Positions 1 to 8,379 of a DNA stretch of 64,000 nucleotides are shown one piece after another. The translations under genes were made by a program, and so were the position numbers. Below the pieces are notes generated by a model. That model worked only from the letters and a program-made list of their open reading frames with translations, was not told the DNA's origin and searched no databases. Source of the DNA: Caulobacter vibrioides (GTDB lineage: Bacteria; Pseudomonadota; Alphaproteobacteria; Caulobacterales; Caulobacteraceae); contig LNIY01000150.1 in the NCBI GenBank assembly GCA_001449105.1, forward strand, positions 1 through 64,000, in the 5' to 3' direction. The first letter of the stretch is position 1, and every line of letters begins with the position of its first letter.

Positions 1-19
1 GCTCCCCCAGAGGGGGAGC
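1..19. repeat. GC-rich perfect inverted repeat
   Basis: The first 19 bases form a perfect palindrome of CTCCCCC and GGGGGAG around a short centre. It looks like half of the REP-like element found again at 38-79, and may be the tail of a larger element or of a terminator lying outside the window. Confidence 0.5.
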
Positions 20-37
20 ATCTTGGCGCCTCTAGAT

Positions 38-79
38 CCTCCCCCTCTGGGGGGAGGTGGCCCGAAGGGCCGGAGGGGG
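38..79. repeat. REP-like bipartite palindrome (family A)
   Basis: A 20-bp palindrome (CCTCCCCC...GGGGGAGG) is followed by a second GC-rich arm built around GGCCCGAAGGGCC and ending in GGAGGGG. The same two-part design recurs at 322-362, 22863-22906 and 22934-22977. This marks a dispersed intergenic repeat. No coding region is supported here. Confidence 0.65.
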
Positions 80-177
80 GCCGTTTTCAGCTTCCGGGAC
101 GTTGGCCGATCTCGCACCAACTCCCCCCACCGATCGCTCACGCGATCGCCTCCCTCACAGGGGAGGTTACCTAACCC

Positions 178-275
178 GCAAAATCCCCGCGAAAGCGGGG
201 ACCCAGGTGTTTTATCGTCGAGCGCCGTGGGCTTCAGAAAAAGCCTGGGTCCCCGCTTTCGCGGGGATTTTACGG
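178..275. repeat. 98-bp dispersed palindromic repeat (family B), copy 1
   Basis: A 98-bp unit begins with AAAATCCCCGCGAAAGCGGG and ends with its inverse, CCCGCTTTCGCGGGGATTTT. A middle part contains GAGCGCC and CAGAAAAAGCCT. A second copy of the same length lies at 33921-34018. The outer arms can pair into a long hairpin, and each arm also holds its own small hairpin (CCCCGC GAAA GCGGGG). It lies in the leader region of the TonB receptor. Confidence 0.8.
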
Positions 276-321
276 AATATAGACCGGACGGGGATGGAGC
301 GGCCGCAGCCGCCTGCGGCTG

Positions 322-362
322 CCCCCTCAGTCGCTCCGCGACAGCTCCCCCTTCAGGGGGAG
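322..362. repeat. REP-like bipartite palindrome (family A), inverted copy
   Basis: This is the inverse orientation of the element at 38-79: CCCCCTC, a variable arm (TCGCTCCGCGA), then the CTCCCCCTTCAGGGGGAG palindrome. The rest of 1-515 shows no credible gene. Open frames here lack codon structure and run through the repeats. Confidence 0.6.
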
Positions 363-515
363 CGTCTGCCCCAAAGTGGCGCCGGCGCCACACTCGTCAC
401 ACCGTCGCCACAAAATTTCGGTCGCCGACTGGAGGTTTCCGCACGGTCCGCCGTCGAGGCGATTAGAACGTCGCGTCGAGGGGGCGCGGCGGAAGGGGAT
501 TTTTCGAACTTGTCC

Positions 516-3500
516 ATGCGTAACACCCAACGCCGCCGGACCGTCCGCGGCTTGCTGCTGGCGTCCGCCGCCGTCCTGACCCTCGCCGGCCAGGCCGTCG
601 CCCAGGACGCGCGCCATACCTTCAACATCCCGTCGCAGGACGCGGTGTCGGCGCTGCAGACCTACGCCAAGCAGACCGGCAAGCAGGTGCTGTTCCCTTA
701 CGAGGCCGCCACCGGCCGCAAGACCCCGGCCGTGACCGGCGACCTGTCGGACGCCGAGGCGCTGAAGCGCCTGGCCGACGCCGCCGGCCTGGTCGTCGCC
801 TCGGACGACGGCAAGACCATCACCCTGCGCCCGGCGCAGGCCGCCCGCCCCCAGTCGGACGCCGCCGCGACTGAAGCGGCTTCCGAACAAGTCGCCGAAG
901 TCGAAGCCATCATCGTGGTCGGCAGCCAGATCGAAGGCGCCCGCACCACCGAAGCCCTCCCCGTCTCGGTCGTGACCGAGAAGGACATCATCGCCACCGG
1001 CGCCGTCTCGGGCGACGAGCTGTTCCGCTCGATCCCGCAGGCCGGCGACGTGCAGTTCCAGGAAGCCCGCACCACCGGCAACCTGAACGACGCCCGCGGC
1101 GACGTCTCCTCGCTGAACCTGCGCAGCCTCGGCACCGGCAACACCCTGGCCCTGCTGAACGGCCGCCGCGCCGTGCTGCACCCGGGCACCCAGACCGAGA
1201 ACCTGGTGCCGGTGCAGACCGTCAACACCAACGCCCTGCCCGTGGCCGGCGTGAAGCGGGTCGAAGTGCTGCGCGACGGCGCCGGCGCCCTCTACGGCTC
1301 GGACGCCGTGGCCGGCGTGGTCAACACCGTGCTCGACACCAGGTTCCAGGGTCTGCGCATCGAAGCCCAGGTCGGCGGCTCGGAAGGCACCGGCTATCGC
1401 GAAGGCACCGTCAACCTGAAGGCCGGCACGCGCCTGGAAGACGGCACGCGTCTGACCTTCTTCGGCTCGTACACCGCCCACAGCCGCATGATGGCCGACG
1501 AGCGCGACTACGCCGCCAGCGAAGACCACCGCGACCGCGTCGCCGGCACGCCCTGGGCCGGCAACACCAGCTTCGACAACCGCTCGACCTCCAGCCCCTG
1601 GGGTTCGTTCACGCTGATCCCGTCGTCGACCGCGCCCCGCCAGAACGGCGTGGCCCTGACCACGTCCGGCGTGTTCCACATCGAGCCGACGGCCAACACC
1701 GCCGCCGGCTGCAGCAGCGCCGTCCTGGCCGGCAACCTCTGCATCAGGTCGGGCACGATCACCGGCGCCGCCGACCGCGACCTGCGCTACGACGAGAACC
1801 CCCAGCGCACCCTCAAGGGCGGCCTGGAGCGGACCAATCTGTTCAGCACCGTCGAGCGCGACCTCGACAACGGCATGACCTTCTTCGGTGAAGCCGGCTA
1901 CTACCACGCCCTGTTCACCGGCCAGCGCGAGCAGTCGGCGCCGATCTCGTCGGCCCCGATCAGCATCGCGGCCAACGCCTACTGGAACCCCTTCGGCGCG
2001 ACCACCCTGGCCGACGGCAGCGTCAACCCCAACCGCCTGTCGGGCCTGACCGGCGTCGGCGCCTCGGGCGTGGCGATGAACATCACCACCTACCGCCCGG
2101 TCGACGCGGGTCCGCGCACCTACACCGTCACCGACGACAGCTACCGCCTGCTGGGCGGCCTGAAGGGTACGTTCGGCGACGGCTGGAAGTGGGAGTCGGC
2201 CGGCCTCTACTCCTTCGCCCGCACGAAGGACAAGACGCACAACGCCATCAGCAGCACGCTCTTCCAGCAGGCGCTGAACCGTACGGACTCCACCGCCTAC
2301 AACCCGTTCAACGGCGGCTCGCAGACCAACTGGTCGGGCGAAGACGGCACCCCCAACAGCCAGGCGACGATCAACTCGTTCCTGATCGACGTCTACCGCA
2401 TCAGCGAAACCTCGCTGGCGATGTGGGACTTCAAGGTCTCCAAGAAGGACCTCTTCCGCCTGCCGGGCGGCGACGTCGGCTTCGCCTCGGGCGTGGAAGT
2501 GCGCCGCGAGACCTACAAGGACGACCGTGACGACCGCCTGGACGGCACGACGACCTACACCAACAGCGTCACCGGCGTGACCTACAACAGCGACGTCCTG
2601 GGGGCCTCCGGCTCGCCGGACATCAAGGGCGACCGCGTCATCAGCTCGGCCTTCGCCGAACTGGCCGTGCCGATCATCTCGCCCGAGATGAACATCCCGT
2701 TCGTCGAGGAAGTGACCCTGCAGCTGGCCGCCCGCGACGAGTACTATTCGGACTTCGGCAACGTGCTGAAGCCGAAGGGCGCCCTGCTGTGGAAGGTCGG
2801 CCAGGGCCTGTCGTTCCGCACCTCGGTGTCGCAGAGCTTCCGCGCGCCGAACCTGCCGCAGTTCTACAGCGAAGGCTCGACCGTCTCGAACGGCCGTCCC
2901 GACTACGCCTTCTGCCGCATCAACACCCCGACGGCCACGACCTGCGCCAGCACCTCGACGCTGGAAGTTCGTCAGGGCAACAAGGACCTGAAGCCGGAAG
3001 ACGCCGACAACGCCTCGATCGGCTTCGTCTACCAGCCGAAGTTCATCCCGATGGAATACGGCCGCCTGACCCTGACGACCGACTTCTGGTCGATCCGGGA
3101 AAAGAACGTCATCGGCATCCTGGGCGGCTACAACCAGATCGCCTACGACCTGCTTCTGCGCCAGCAGGGCAGCTTCAACCCCAACGTGGTGCGCGACGCC
3201 CCGGTCGGAACCAACACCGTCGGCGCCATCTCGTACATCAGCGACACCTACATGAACCTGCAGCCGCGCGTGGTTCAGGGCGTGGACTTCTCGCTGGCCT
3301 ACGACCTGGACGACACCCCCTGGGGCGACTTCGGCTTCAACCTGAACGTGGCCAAGCTGACCAAGTACGACCAGTCGGCCAGCCCGATCGAGCAGATCCT
3401 GCAGCAGGCCGTCGCCAGCGGCGCCCTGGCGGGCCTGACGGTCTCGTCGGCCGGCAGCCAGATCAAGATGGACGGCTTCCCGGAATTCCGCGGCACCGCC

Positions 3501-3806
3501 AGCTTCACCTGGCGCAAGGACGGCTGGGGCGCGGGCGCGTTCGTCAACTACGTCGGCGAGACCTACGACACCGGCCCCGCCCAGGTGAACGGCCAGTACT
3601 TCCCGATCTCGGACTGGACCACGGTCAGCCTGTACGGCCAGTACGCGTTCCAGAGCGGCCAGTTCGACGGCTCGACCCTGCGGGTCGGCGTGCGCAACAT
3701 CGCCGACAAGGCCCCGCCGGTCACCTCGAGCAACTTCGGTTACTCGGGCGCCCTGCACAACTCGACGGGCCGCTACTGGTACATGAACATCTCCAAGCGG
3801 TTCTGA
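516..3806 (+). CDS. TonB-dependent receptor with N-terminal STN domain
   Basis: This outer-membrane active transporter of 1096 residues takes up a substrate that the sequence does not reveal, using TonB energy. The ATG at 516 is chosen because it opens a clear signal peptide (MRNTQRRRTVRGLLLASAAV, then AQA) that ends near residue 28. Residues about 30-105 form an STN (secretin/TonB short N-terminal) domain. The plug domain follows from about residue 130 (EAIIVVGSQIEGA) and a 22-strand barrel from about 270. The barrel ends in the aromatic RYWYMNISKRF, as outer-membrane porin-fold proteins do. STN domains often signal through an anti-sigma factor, but no sigma/anti-sigma pair lies downstream. 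The frame stays open to position 57, but that part is repeat DNA and is not coding. The long antisense frame across this gene is a composition artefact. Confidence 0.92.
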   Translation: MRNTQRRRTVRGLLLASAAVLTLAGQAVAQDARHTFNIPSQDAVSALQTYAKQTGKQVLFPYEAATGRKTPAVTGDLSDAEALKRLADAAGLVVASDDGKTITLRPAQAARPQSDAAATEAASEQVAEVEAIIVVGSQIEGARTTEALPVSVVTEKDIIATGAVSGDELFRSIPQAGDVQFQEARTTGNLNDARGDVSSLNLRSLGTGNTLALLNGRRAVLHPGTQTENLVPVQTVNTNALPVAGVKRVEVLRDGAGALYGSDAVAGVVNTVLDTRFQGLRIEAQVGGSEGTGYREGTVNLKAGTRLEDGTRLTFFGSYTAHSRMMADERDYAASEDHRDRVAGTPWAGNTSFDNRSTSSPWGSFTLIPSSTAPRQNGVALTTSGVFHIEPTANTAAGCSSAVLAGNLCIRSGTITGAADRDLRYDENPQRTLKGGLERTNLFSTVERDLDNGMTFFGEAGYYHALFTGQREQSAPISSAPISIAANAYWNPFGATTLADGSVNPNRLSGLTGVGASGVAMNITTYRPVDAGPRTYTVTDDSYRLLGGLKGTFGDGWKWESAGLYSFARTKDKTHNAISSTLFQQALNRTDSTAYNPFNGGSQTNWSGEDGTPNSQATINSFLIDVYRISETSLAMWDFKVSKKDLFRLPGGDVGFASGVEVRRETYKDDRDDRLDGTTTYTNSVTGVTYNSDVLGASGSPDIKGDRVISSAFAELAVPIISPEMNIPFVEEVTLQLAARDEYYSDFGNVLKPKGALLWKVGQGLSFRTSVSQSFRAPNLPQFYSEGSTVSNGRPDYAFCRINTPTATTCASTSTLEVRQGNKDLKPEDADNASIGFVYQPKFIPMEYGRLTLTTDFWSIREKNVIGILGGYNQIAYDLLLRQQGSFNPNVVRDAPVGTNTVGAISYISDTYMNLQPRVVQGVDFSLAYDLDDTPWGDFGFNLNVAKLTKYDQSASPIEQILQQAVASGALAGLTVSSAGSQIKMDGFPEFRGTASFTWRKDGWGAGAFVNYVGETYDTGPAQVNGQYFPISDWTTVSLYGQYAFQSGQFDGSTLRVGVRNIADKAPPVTSSNFGYSGALHNSTGRYWYMNISKRF

Positions 3807-3833
3807 TCACCGCCCGGCAGATGATCTCGGAAG

Positions 3834-3863
3834 CCCGCCCGTCGCACGACGGGCGGGCTTTTC
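3834..3863 (+). terminator. Rho-independent terminator of the TonB receptor gene
   Basis: A 12-bp perfect stem (GCCCGCCCGTCG paired with CGACGGGCGGGC) with a two-base loop is followed by TTTT. It lies 28 bases after the receptor stop codon. Confidence 0.85.
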
Positions 3864-3969
3864 CGTATTCGGAGCACGGCGCGGGGATTTGCCGTGACCC
3901 GAAAGTCTTTTTGGGAAATATTCTCGCCCGCGGCGACGGAGGGTTCGACGCCGGCCGAGTCGGGGCTCA

Positions 3970-4959
3970 TTGAAAACCATGTCGCGAGCGGGCTCGCCTC
4001 TCGCCCCGCCGTGGGGCTATGCCCTCGCGGCCGTCGCCGCGGGCGCGGCCTTCGGGGTGCGCCTGGCGCTCAACAGCTGGTTTCCGCCCGGTTTTCCGTA
4101 CCTGACCTTCTTTCCGGCCATCGTGCTGACCGCCTATTTCGCGGGCCGCGGGCCGGGCATCCTGTGCGCCGCCCTGTCGGGCCTGTGCGCCTGGTACTTC
4201 TTCATTCCGCCGTACAACAGCTTCCACGTCGACTTCGCCACGACGGTGGCGATCACGTTCTACGTCTTCGTGGCGGCGGTCGACATCTTCTTCATCGACG
4301 GCATGCGCAAGGCCATGCGCCACCTGGCCCACGAGCGCGAGGCCCAGGCGCAGCTGGCCCGCAGCCGCGACCTGCTCTATCGCGAAATGCACCACCGGGT
4401 GAGCAACAACCTGCAGATGGTCGGCGCCCTGCTGCGCCTGCAGTCGTCGGGCATGAAGGACGAGGACGCCCGCCACGCCCTGATCGAGGCCGGCGGCCGC
4501 ATCGAGACCATCGCCAAGATCCAGCGCCAGCTGCACGACCAGACGGGCGAGCCGACCTCGTTCCGAGCCTTCGCCGAGGCCCTGCTGGACGACGCCGGCC
4601 AGGCCTTCGGGGCGCGCCACGCCGTGCGCGTCGAGGGCGGCGAGGATCCGCTGCATCCCGAGCAGGCGACGCCGGTGACCCTGGTGATGCTGGAGTGCTT
4701 CAACAACGCCCTGGAACACGCCTTCAGCGCCGGGACCGACGGTCGCATCGTCGTGGCCCTGGAGCAGGAAGGCGCCAGCCACGTGCTGACCATCCGCGAC
4801 AACGGGGCGGGTCCGCCCGCCGGGTTCGAGCCCGCCGCCTCGCCCAGCCTCGGCCTGCGCATCGTCCACGCCATGGCCCGCCAGTTGGGCGGCGCCTTCA
4901 CCATGGCCCGCATCGACGGCTGGACGGTGTGCCGGCTGAGCTACGCGCGGGCGGTCTAG
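3970..4959 (+). CDS. Sensor histidine kinase, DUF4118 plus HisKA_2 type
   Basis: This membrane histidine kinase has 329 residues from a TTG at 3970, or 326 from the ATG at 3979. Neither start has a strong ribosome site. Residues about 15-105 contain four hydrophobic segments of the DUF4118 type, also seen in KdpD. A short linker leads to the HisKA_2 phosphoacceptor motif REMHHRVSNNLQ with the histidine near 142. The C-terminal ATPase domain has the N box (ECFNNALEHAF), the G1 box (DNGAGPP) and a G2-like SLGLRIV. No response regulator is adjacent, which is common for HisKA_2/HWE kinases of alphaproteobacteria that feed general stress or orphan regulators. The signal sensed is unknown. Confidence 0.87.
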   Translation: MKTMSRAGSPLAPPWGYALAAVAAGAAFGVRLALNSWFPPGFPYLTFFPAIVLTAYFAGRGPGILCAALSGLCAWYFFIPPYNSFHVDFATTVAITFYVFVAAVDIFFIDGMRKAMRHLAHEREAQAQLARSRDLLYREMHHRVSNNLQMVGALLRLQSSGMKDEDARHALIEAGGRIETIAKIQRQLHDQTGEPTSFRAFAEALLDDAGQAFGARHAVRVEGGEDPLHPEQATPVTLVMLECFNNALEHAFSAGTDGRIVVALEQEGASHVLTIRDNGAGPPAGFEPAASPSLGLRIVHAMARQLGGAFTMARIDGWTVCRLSYARAV

Positions 4960-5000
4960 CTCCCTCTTTCGGTCCGGAGGGCGCCTCGGCGCTCGAAAAA

Positions 5001-5030
5001 CCTCATCCTGAGCTTGTCGAAGGACGGGGT
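5001..5030. repeat. Dispersed palindrome (family C), single copy
   Basis: CCTCATCCTGAGCTTGTCGA followed by AGGACGGGG is one copy of a short repeat that recurs as inverted pairs at 20911, 38932 and 44439. It lies between the kinase and the peptidase gene. Confidence 0.75.
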
Positions 5031-5072
5031 TTTCGTCTCAAACACGGGGATCCTCTCTCCGGAGCCTCCGCC

Positions 5073-6107
5073 ATGCCCCGTCCCGGTCCGCGCAACCTGA
5101 TCACCGACGTCGAGGGCCTGCTGGTCGGCCACGCCCAGGACGAGGCCGTGGCCTCGGGCGTCACCGCCCTCCTCTGCCCCGACGCCTGGACGGCGGGGGT
5201 GGACGTGCGCGGCGGCGGGCCGGGCACGCGCGAGATCGACGTGCTGAGACCCGAGAACAACTTCAGCAAGGCCCACGCGGTCTGCCTGTCGGGCGGCTCG
5301 GTGTTCGGCCTGGGCGCGGCCGACGGCGTCGTGGCGGCCCTGTCGGCGGCGGGACGCGGCATCCGCCTGGCGCCGACCTCGCCGGCCATCCCCATCGTGC
5401 CGGCGGCGGTGCTGCACGACCTGGGCAACGGCGGCGACAAGGCCTGGGGCCTGGATCCGCCCTATCGCTGGCTGGGCATCGAGGCCGCGGCGGCGGCCGA
5501 CAAGACCTTCGCGCTGGGGTCGATCGGCGCGGGCCTGGGGGCCATGGCGGGCGTTTCCAAGGGCGGGATCGGCAGCGCCTCGCTGGACCTGGGCGAGGGC
5601 CTCGTCGTGGGCGCCCTGGCGGCGGTCAATCCGGTCGGCTCGGTGCGGATGGCCGACGGCGAGACCTTCTGGGCCTGGCCCTGGGAGATCGACGGCGAGT
5701 TCGGCGGCGTCCGGCCCGCGCCCGACGCGCCGACCGAGGCCGAGCCGATCCCCGAGGATTCCAAGCTGGCGGCGCTGGGCCGGCTGCAGGCCGGGGCCAA
5801 CACCACCCTGGCCGTGGTGGCGGTCACCGCGGACCTGACGACGGCCGAGTGCACGCGGTTGGCGATGATGGCCCAGGACGGGCTGGCGCGGGCCATCCGG
5901 CCGGTCCACACGCCCTTCGACGGCGACGTGGTCTTCGCCCTGGCCTCGGGCGCCCAGAGCCTGGGCGAAGGTCCCGGACGGGCGATCGCCCTGGCGAAAC
6001 TGGGATCAGCCGCGGCCGACACGCTGGCGCGGGCCATCGCCCGCGGCGCGTACGAAGCTCAGTCTTCGGTGACCGGGGCCACTTCCGGCGGCGCGTCGGC
6101 GCCGTAG
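5073..6107 (+). CDS. P1 family (S58, DmpA-like) peptidase
   Basis: This 344-residue protein belongs to the N-terminal-nucleophile aminopeptidase group that includes DmpA and the beta-peptidyl aminopeptidases. Such enzymes cleave themselves to expose a serine or threonine nucleophile and then release N-terminal residues from peptides. The expected cleavage site is visible as AGANTTLAVVAV near residue 233-244, which would expose a threonine. Other family signatures are CLSGGSVFGLGAADGV and a GIGSASLDLGEG segment. The ATG at 5073 starts immediately before the conserved N-terminus (NLITDVEGLLVGHA). Its 3' end overlaps the convergent MarR gene by 49 bases. The physiological substrate is unknown. 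Confidence 0.88.
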   Translation: MPRPGPRNLITDVEGLLVGHAQDEAVASGVTALLCPDAWTAGVDVRGGGPGTREIDVLRPENNFSKAHAVCLSGGSVFGLGAADGVVAALSAAGRGIRLAPTSPAIPIVPAAVLHDLGNGGDKAWGLDPPYRWLGIEAAAAADKTFALGSIGAGLGAMAGVSKGGIGSASLDLGEGLVVGALAAVNPVGSVRMADGETFWAWPWEIDGEFGGVRPAPDAPTEAEPIPEDSKLAALGRLQAGANTTLAVVAVTADLTTAECTRLAMMAQDGLARAIRPVHTPFDGDVVFALASGAQSLGEGPGRAIALAKLGSAAADTLARAIARGAYEAQSSVTGATSGGASAP

Positions 6108-6586
6108 AGCTGGACGGCGGCGGCTTCCAGGCGGCCCATCAGCCGCTTGAGGGTCGCCACCTCGCCCGGCGCCAGGCCGGCCAGCAGGGCCGCCTCGTAG
6201 GCCAGGGCCAGCGGACGGATCTCGGCGAACAACCGACGGCCCGCGGCGGTGAGCTCCAGCGTATGCGAGCGGCGGTCGGTGCGGTTGGTGATGCGGGCCA
6301 CCAGACGACGCTCGACCAGGTCCTGGGCGGCGCGGCTGACGCGCACCTTGTCCATGGCGGTGCGGGCCACGGCCTGATGCTGGGTCAACGGCCCCTCGAT
6401 CAGGATCGACATCAGGCGCCACTGCGGGATCGACAGGCCGAAGCGGTCTTCGTAGGCGCGGGCGATCAGGCGGCTGACGGCGCTGGAGGCCGTCGCCAGG
6501 CGGTATGGCACATAGTCCGAGAGCGACAGCTGTTCACTGGCCGTGTCCGGTGAACCCGGCGTCAGAGATGAGACCGTCGCGGCCAT
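6059..6586 (-). CDS. MarR family transcriptional regulator
   Basis: This 175-residue winged-helix repressor or activator should act as a dimer on DNA. Residues about 58-120 carry the MarR core: LSIPQWRLMSILIEGPLTQ, then the recognition helix region MDKVRVSRAAQDLVERRLVAR, then the wing NRTDRRSHTLELTAAGRRLF. The gene overlaps the convergent S58 peptidase gene by 49 bases, so it is not in one operon with it. The 213 bases upstream hold no other gene and probably contain its promoter. The ligand is unknown. Confidence 0.9.
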   Translation of the reverse strand: MAATVSSLTPGSPDTASEQLSLSDYVPYRLATASSAVSRLIARAYEDRFGLSIPQWRLMSILIEGPLTQHQAVARTAMDKVRVSRAAQDLVERRLVARITNRTDRRSHTLELTAAGRRLFAEIRPLALAYEAALLAGLAPGEVATLKRLMGRLEAAAVQLYGADAPPEVAPVTED

Positions 6587-6799
6587 GCCCGTACCTTTCC
6601 TCCTGCTCCGGCCTGCGGCCCGCGAAGACGGAGCCGTCTCTACGCCGAATCACGCTCTGGCAACCCACCGCGAGCGCCCCTCGATCTGGCGCCGCGATGA
6701 AAACGCTCTCAATCACCCGCCCCGGACCGTGGCGGAAAGCGGGCGTTTCGCCCGTCGCATGAGCATACGCACCTAAACGCGCCCAACCAAGCGGCGCCT

Positions 6800-7672
6800 T
6801 TAGTGGCCGCCGTGATCCTCGCCGTGGCCATGACCCGCCTTCGGCGCGGGTTCGGTGTGGGTCAGCTGCTTCTGGCAACGCTCCAGCAGGCGCAGGTTGT
6901 CGGGGCTGTTCCAGACATCGGCGAACTCGACCACGGCCAGGCGCAGACGACGCATGTGCTCGCTCCACTCCAGCGGCGGCTCGGGCTTGTCGTGGCCCTC
7001 GTCATCGTGGGGCTTGCCGTGGGCGCCCGCCCCACAGGTGCAGGCGTGCGGCGCGACCCCCGCGCCCGGAGCGGCGACGGGCGCGCAAGTGGCGTTGACG
7101 ATGACGGTCTGCTTGCTGCTGATCTTCACCTGAGGCGAGGCCAGGGCCAGCCCGCCGACGGTGACGGGGACGCAGCAGATCACGCACTGGCACGGCGCGG
7201 GCGCCTTGCAGGCCCCGGCATGCGGCTGTGCGGGCCTGGCGTGGTCATGCGCCTCCTCGCCCTTGGCCTGATGGCCGCAGGTGCAGGGCTTGTGAGCCTT
7301 GGGCTCGGGTTTCGCCTCGGGTTTGGGGAACTGGCCCAGGCAGGCCTTCTCCAGGCTCTTGAGCGCCTTGCCGCAGGCGGCGAACTCGATCAGCGCCCCG
7401 ACCCGCGCCTCGACCTCGGCGACCAGTTCCTCGGCGCGGCGCAGCAGCTCGCCCGTCGGCGCGCTGGTGGCGGCCACGCAGCGGGCCAGGATCGCCTTGT
7501 GAATGGTCTTGGGCACGTCGCGCCAGCGCTCGTCCCTACCCTTGCGGCCGGTAAAGCGCCCGGCGCAGAAGGCCAGGGCCGCCACGGCCAGGGTGATCAG
7601 GGCGATGCCGGCCAGCAGGGTCGGATCGAAGATCGGGACCGGCGTCTCGACCGGAAACTCTGATTGATACAC
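6800..7672 (-). CDS. Cys/His-rich single-pass membrane protein of unknown function
   Basis: I do not recognise a named family for this 290-residue protein. It has one strong membrane segment at about residues 15-40 (FDPTLLAGIALITLAVAALAF), so most of it faces one side of the inner membrane. The middle is very rich in cysteine and histidine: CTCGH, CQCVICC and a second CTCG motif, separated by Pro/Lys-rich linkers. The C-terminus ends GHGHGEDHGGH. These clusters suggest metal binding or an Fe-S or zinc site, but this is an inference. A CtrA-like half-site lies about 40 bases upstream of the start. Confidence 0.7.
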   Translation of the reverse strand: MYQSEFPVETPVPIFDPTLLAGIALITLAVAALAFCAGRFTGRKGRDERWRDVPKTIHKAILARCVAATSAPTGELLRRAEELVAEVEARVGALIEFAACGKALKSLEKACLGQFPKPEAKPEPKAHKPCTCGHQAKGEEAHDHARPAQPHAGACKAPAPCQCVICCVPVTVGGLALASPQVKISSKQTVIVNATCAPVAAPGAGVAPHACTCGAGAHGKPHDDEGHDKPEPPLEWSEHMRRLRLAVVEFADVWNSPDNLRLLERCQKQLTHTEPAPKAGHGHGEDHGGH

Positions 7673-7710
7673 CCCACCCCTCCCGCATGCGCCGTTCGAC
7701 GAGCAACGTT

Positions 7711-7718
7711 ATGGTTAA
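7711..7718 (-). promoter_or_regulatory. Possible CtrA half-site (TTAACCAT)
   Basis: On the minus strand the sequence reads TTAACCAT, the reported half-site for the Caulobacter cell-cycle regulator CtrA. It sits 39 bases upstream of the start of the Cys/His-rich membrane protein. The second half-site of a full TTAA-N7-TTAA box is absent, so this is weak. Confidence 0.3.
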
Positions 7719-7754
7719 CGCATGCGCGTGACGCTTGCACGGTGAAGGTTGGGA

Positions 7755-8018
7755 TCAGCGGCGGGAAATCACGCCTCGGGCGCGGGCGCCCTGGTCGTAG
7801 CGGCTCTCGCCGCCGTAGACGGCGACTTCGCACAGGATGTCGCCGCCTTCCTGGGCGGCCCAAAGGTAGTTGCGCTCGACCTCGACGTTGCGGCCGGCGG
7901 GCGAAATGCCGTCGAAGGTGTCTCCCCAGGGAATCACCTTCGACAGCTCGCGCCAGGACAGGGTCATGGCCCGCGACAGCTCGTCGTCGGCCATGGCCTG
8001 CAGGTCGGGATCGCTCAC
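7755..8018 (-). CDS. Conserved small protein of unknown function
   Basis: This is an 87-residue acidic, cytosolic-looking protein with no signal peptide or membrane segment. It starts at an ATG 7 bases after the stop of the upstream DUF3297 gene, so the two are probably co-transcribed. The frame has the third-position GC bias of its neighbours, which supports it as a real gene. No motif assigns a function. Confidence 0.65.
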   Translation of the reverse strand: MSDPDLQAMADDELSRAMTLSWRELSKVIPWGDTFDGISPAGRNVEVERNYLWAAQEGGDILCEVAVYGGESRYDQGARARGVISRR

Positions 8019-8025
8019 GCGCGGC

Positions 8026-8280
8026 CTACTCGGCCGAAGCTTCGGCGTCGCGGTAGTAGGGCACGACCTCGCCTTGCAGCTTGATGGTCATGGCGTTGCC
8101 CTTGCGGTCGACGGTCTTGCCGGCGGTCACGCGCACCCAGCCTTCGCTGACGCAGTACTCGTCGACATTGGTCTTCTCGACGCCCTTGAAGCGGATGCCG
8201 ACGCCGCGCTCCAGCGCCTCGGCGTTGTAGTACGGGCTGTCGGGATTGGCGGACAGGCGGTCGGGAGGCGTATCGCTCAT
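8026..8280 (-). CDS. DUF3297 family protein
   Basis: This 84-residue protein matches the DUF3297 family along its full length: the opening MSDTPPDRLSANPDSPYYN, then GVGIRFKGVEKTNVDEYCVS and WVRVTAGKTVDRKGN. The family is small, conserved in proteobacteria and has no established biochemical role. It probably forms a two-gene unit with the 87-residue gene downstream (7 bases apart). Confidence 0.85.
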   Translation of the reverse strand: MSDTPPDRLSANPDSPYYNAEALERGVGIRFKGVEKTNVDEYCVSEGWVRVTAGKTVDRKGNAMTIKLQGEVVPYYRDAEASAE

Positions 8281-8379
8281 CGGATCGGCTTTCGAAATCT
8301 GGGGCGGGCTGGCTGGCCCGCCGAAGCGGGCGTGATACCGGCGAAAGCCCCGGATTCCAAGCCTCTAGAGCCCTGCTCC

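Noticed and set aside
23-466. A 147-codon open frame in the left intergenic region
   Set aside because: It runs through three palindromic repeats and has no ribosome site or coding character.
327-3758. A 1143-codon open frame antisense to the first TonB receptor
   Set aside because: Its composition (Gly/Val/Ala/Arg/His/Gln-rich, no domains) is what high GC produces opposite a real gene. The receptor on the other strand is complete and recognisable.
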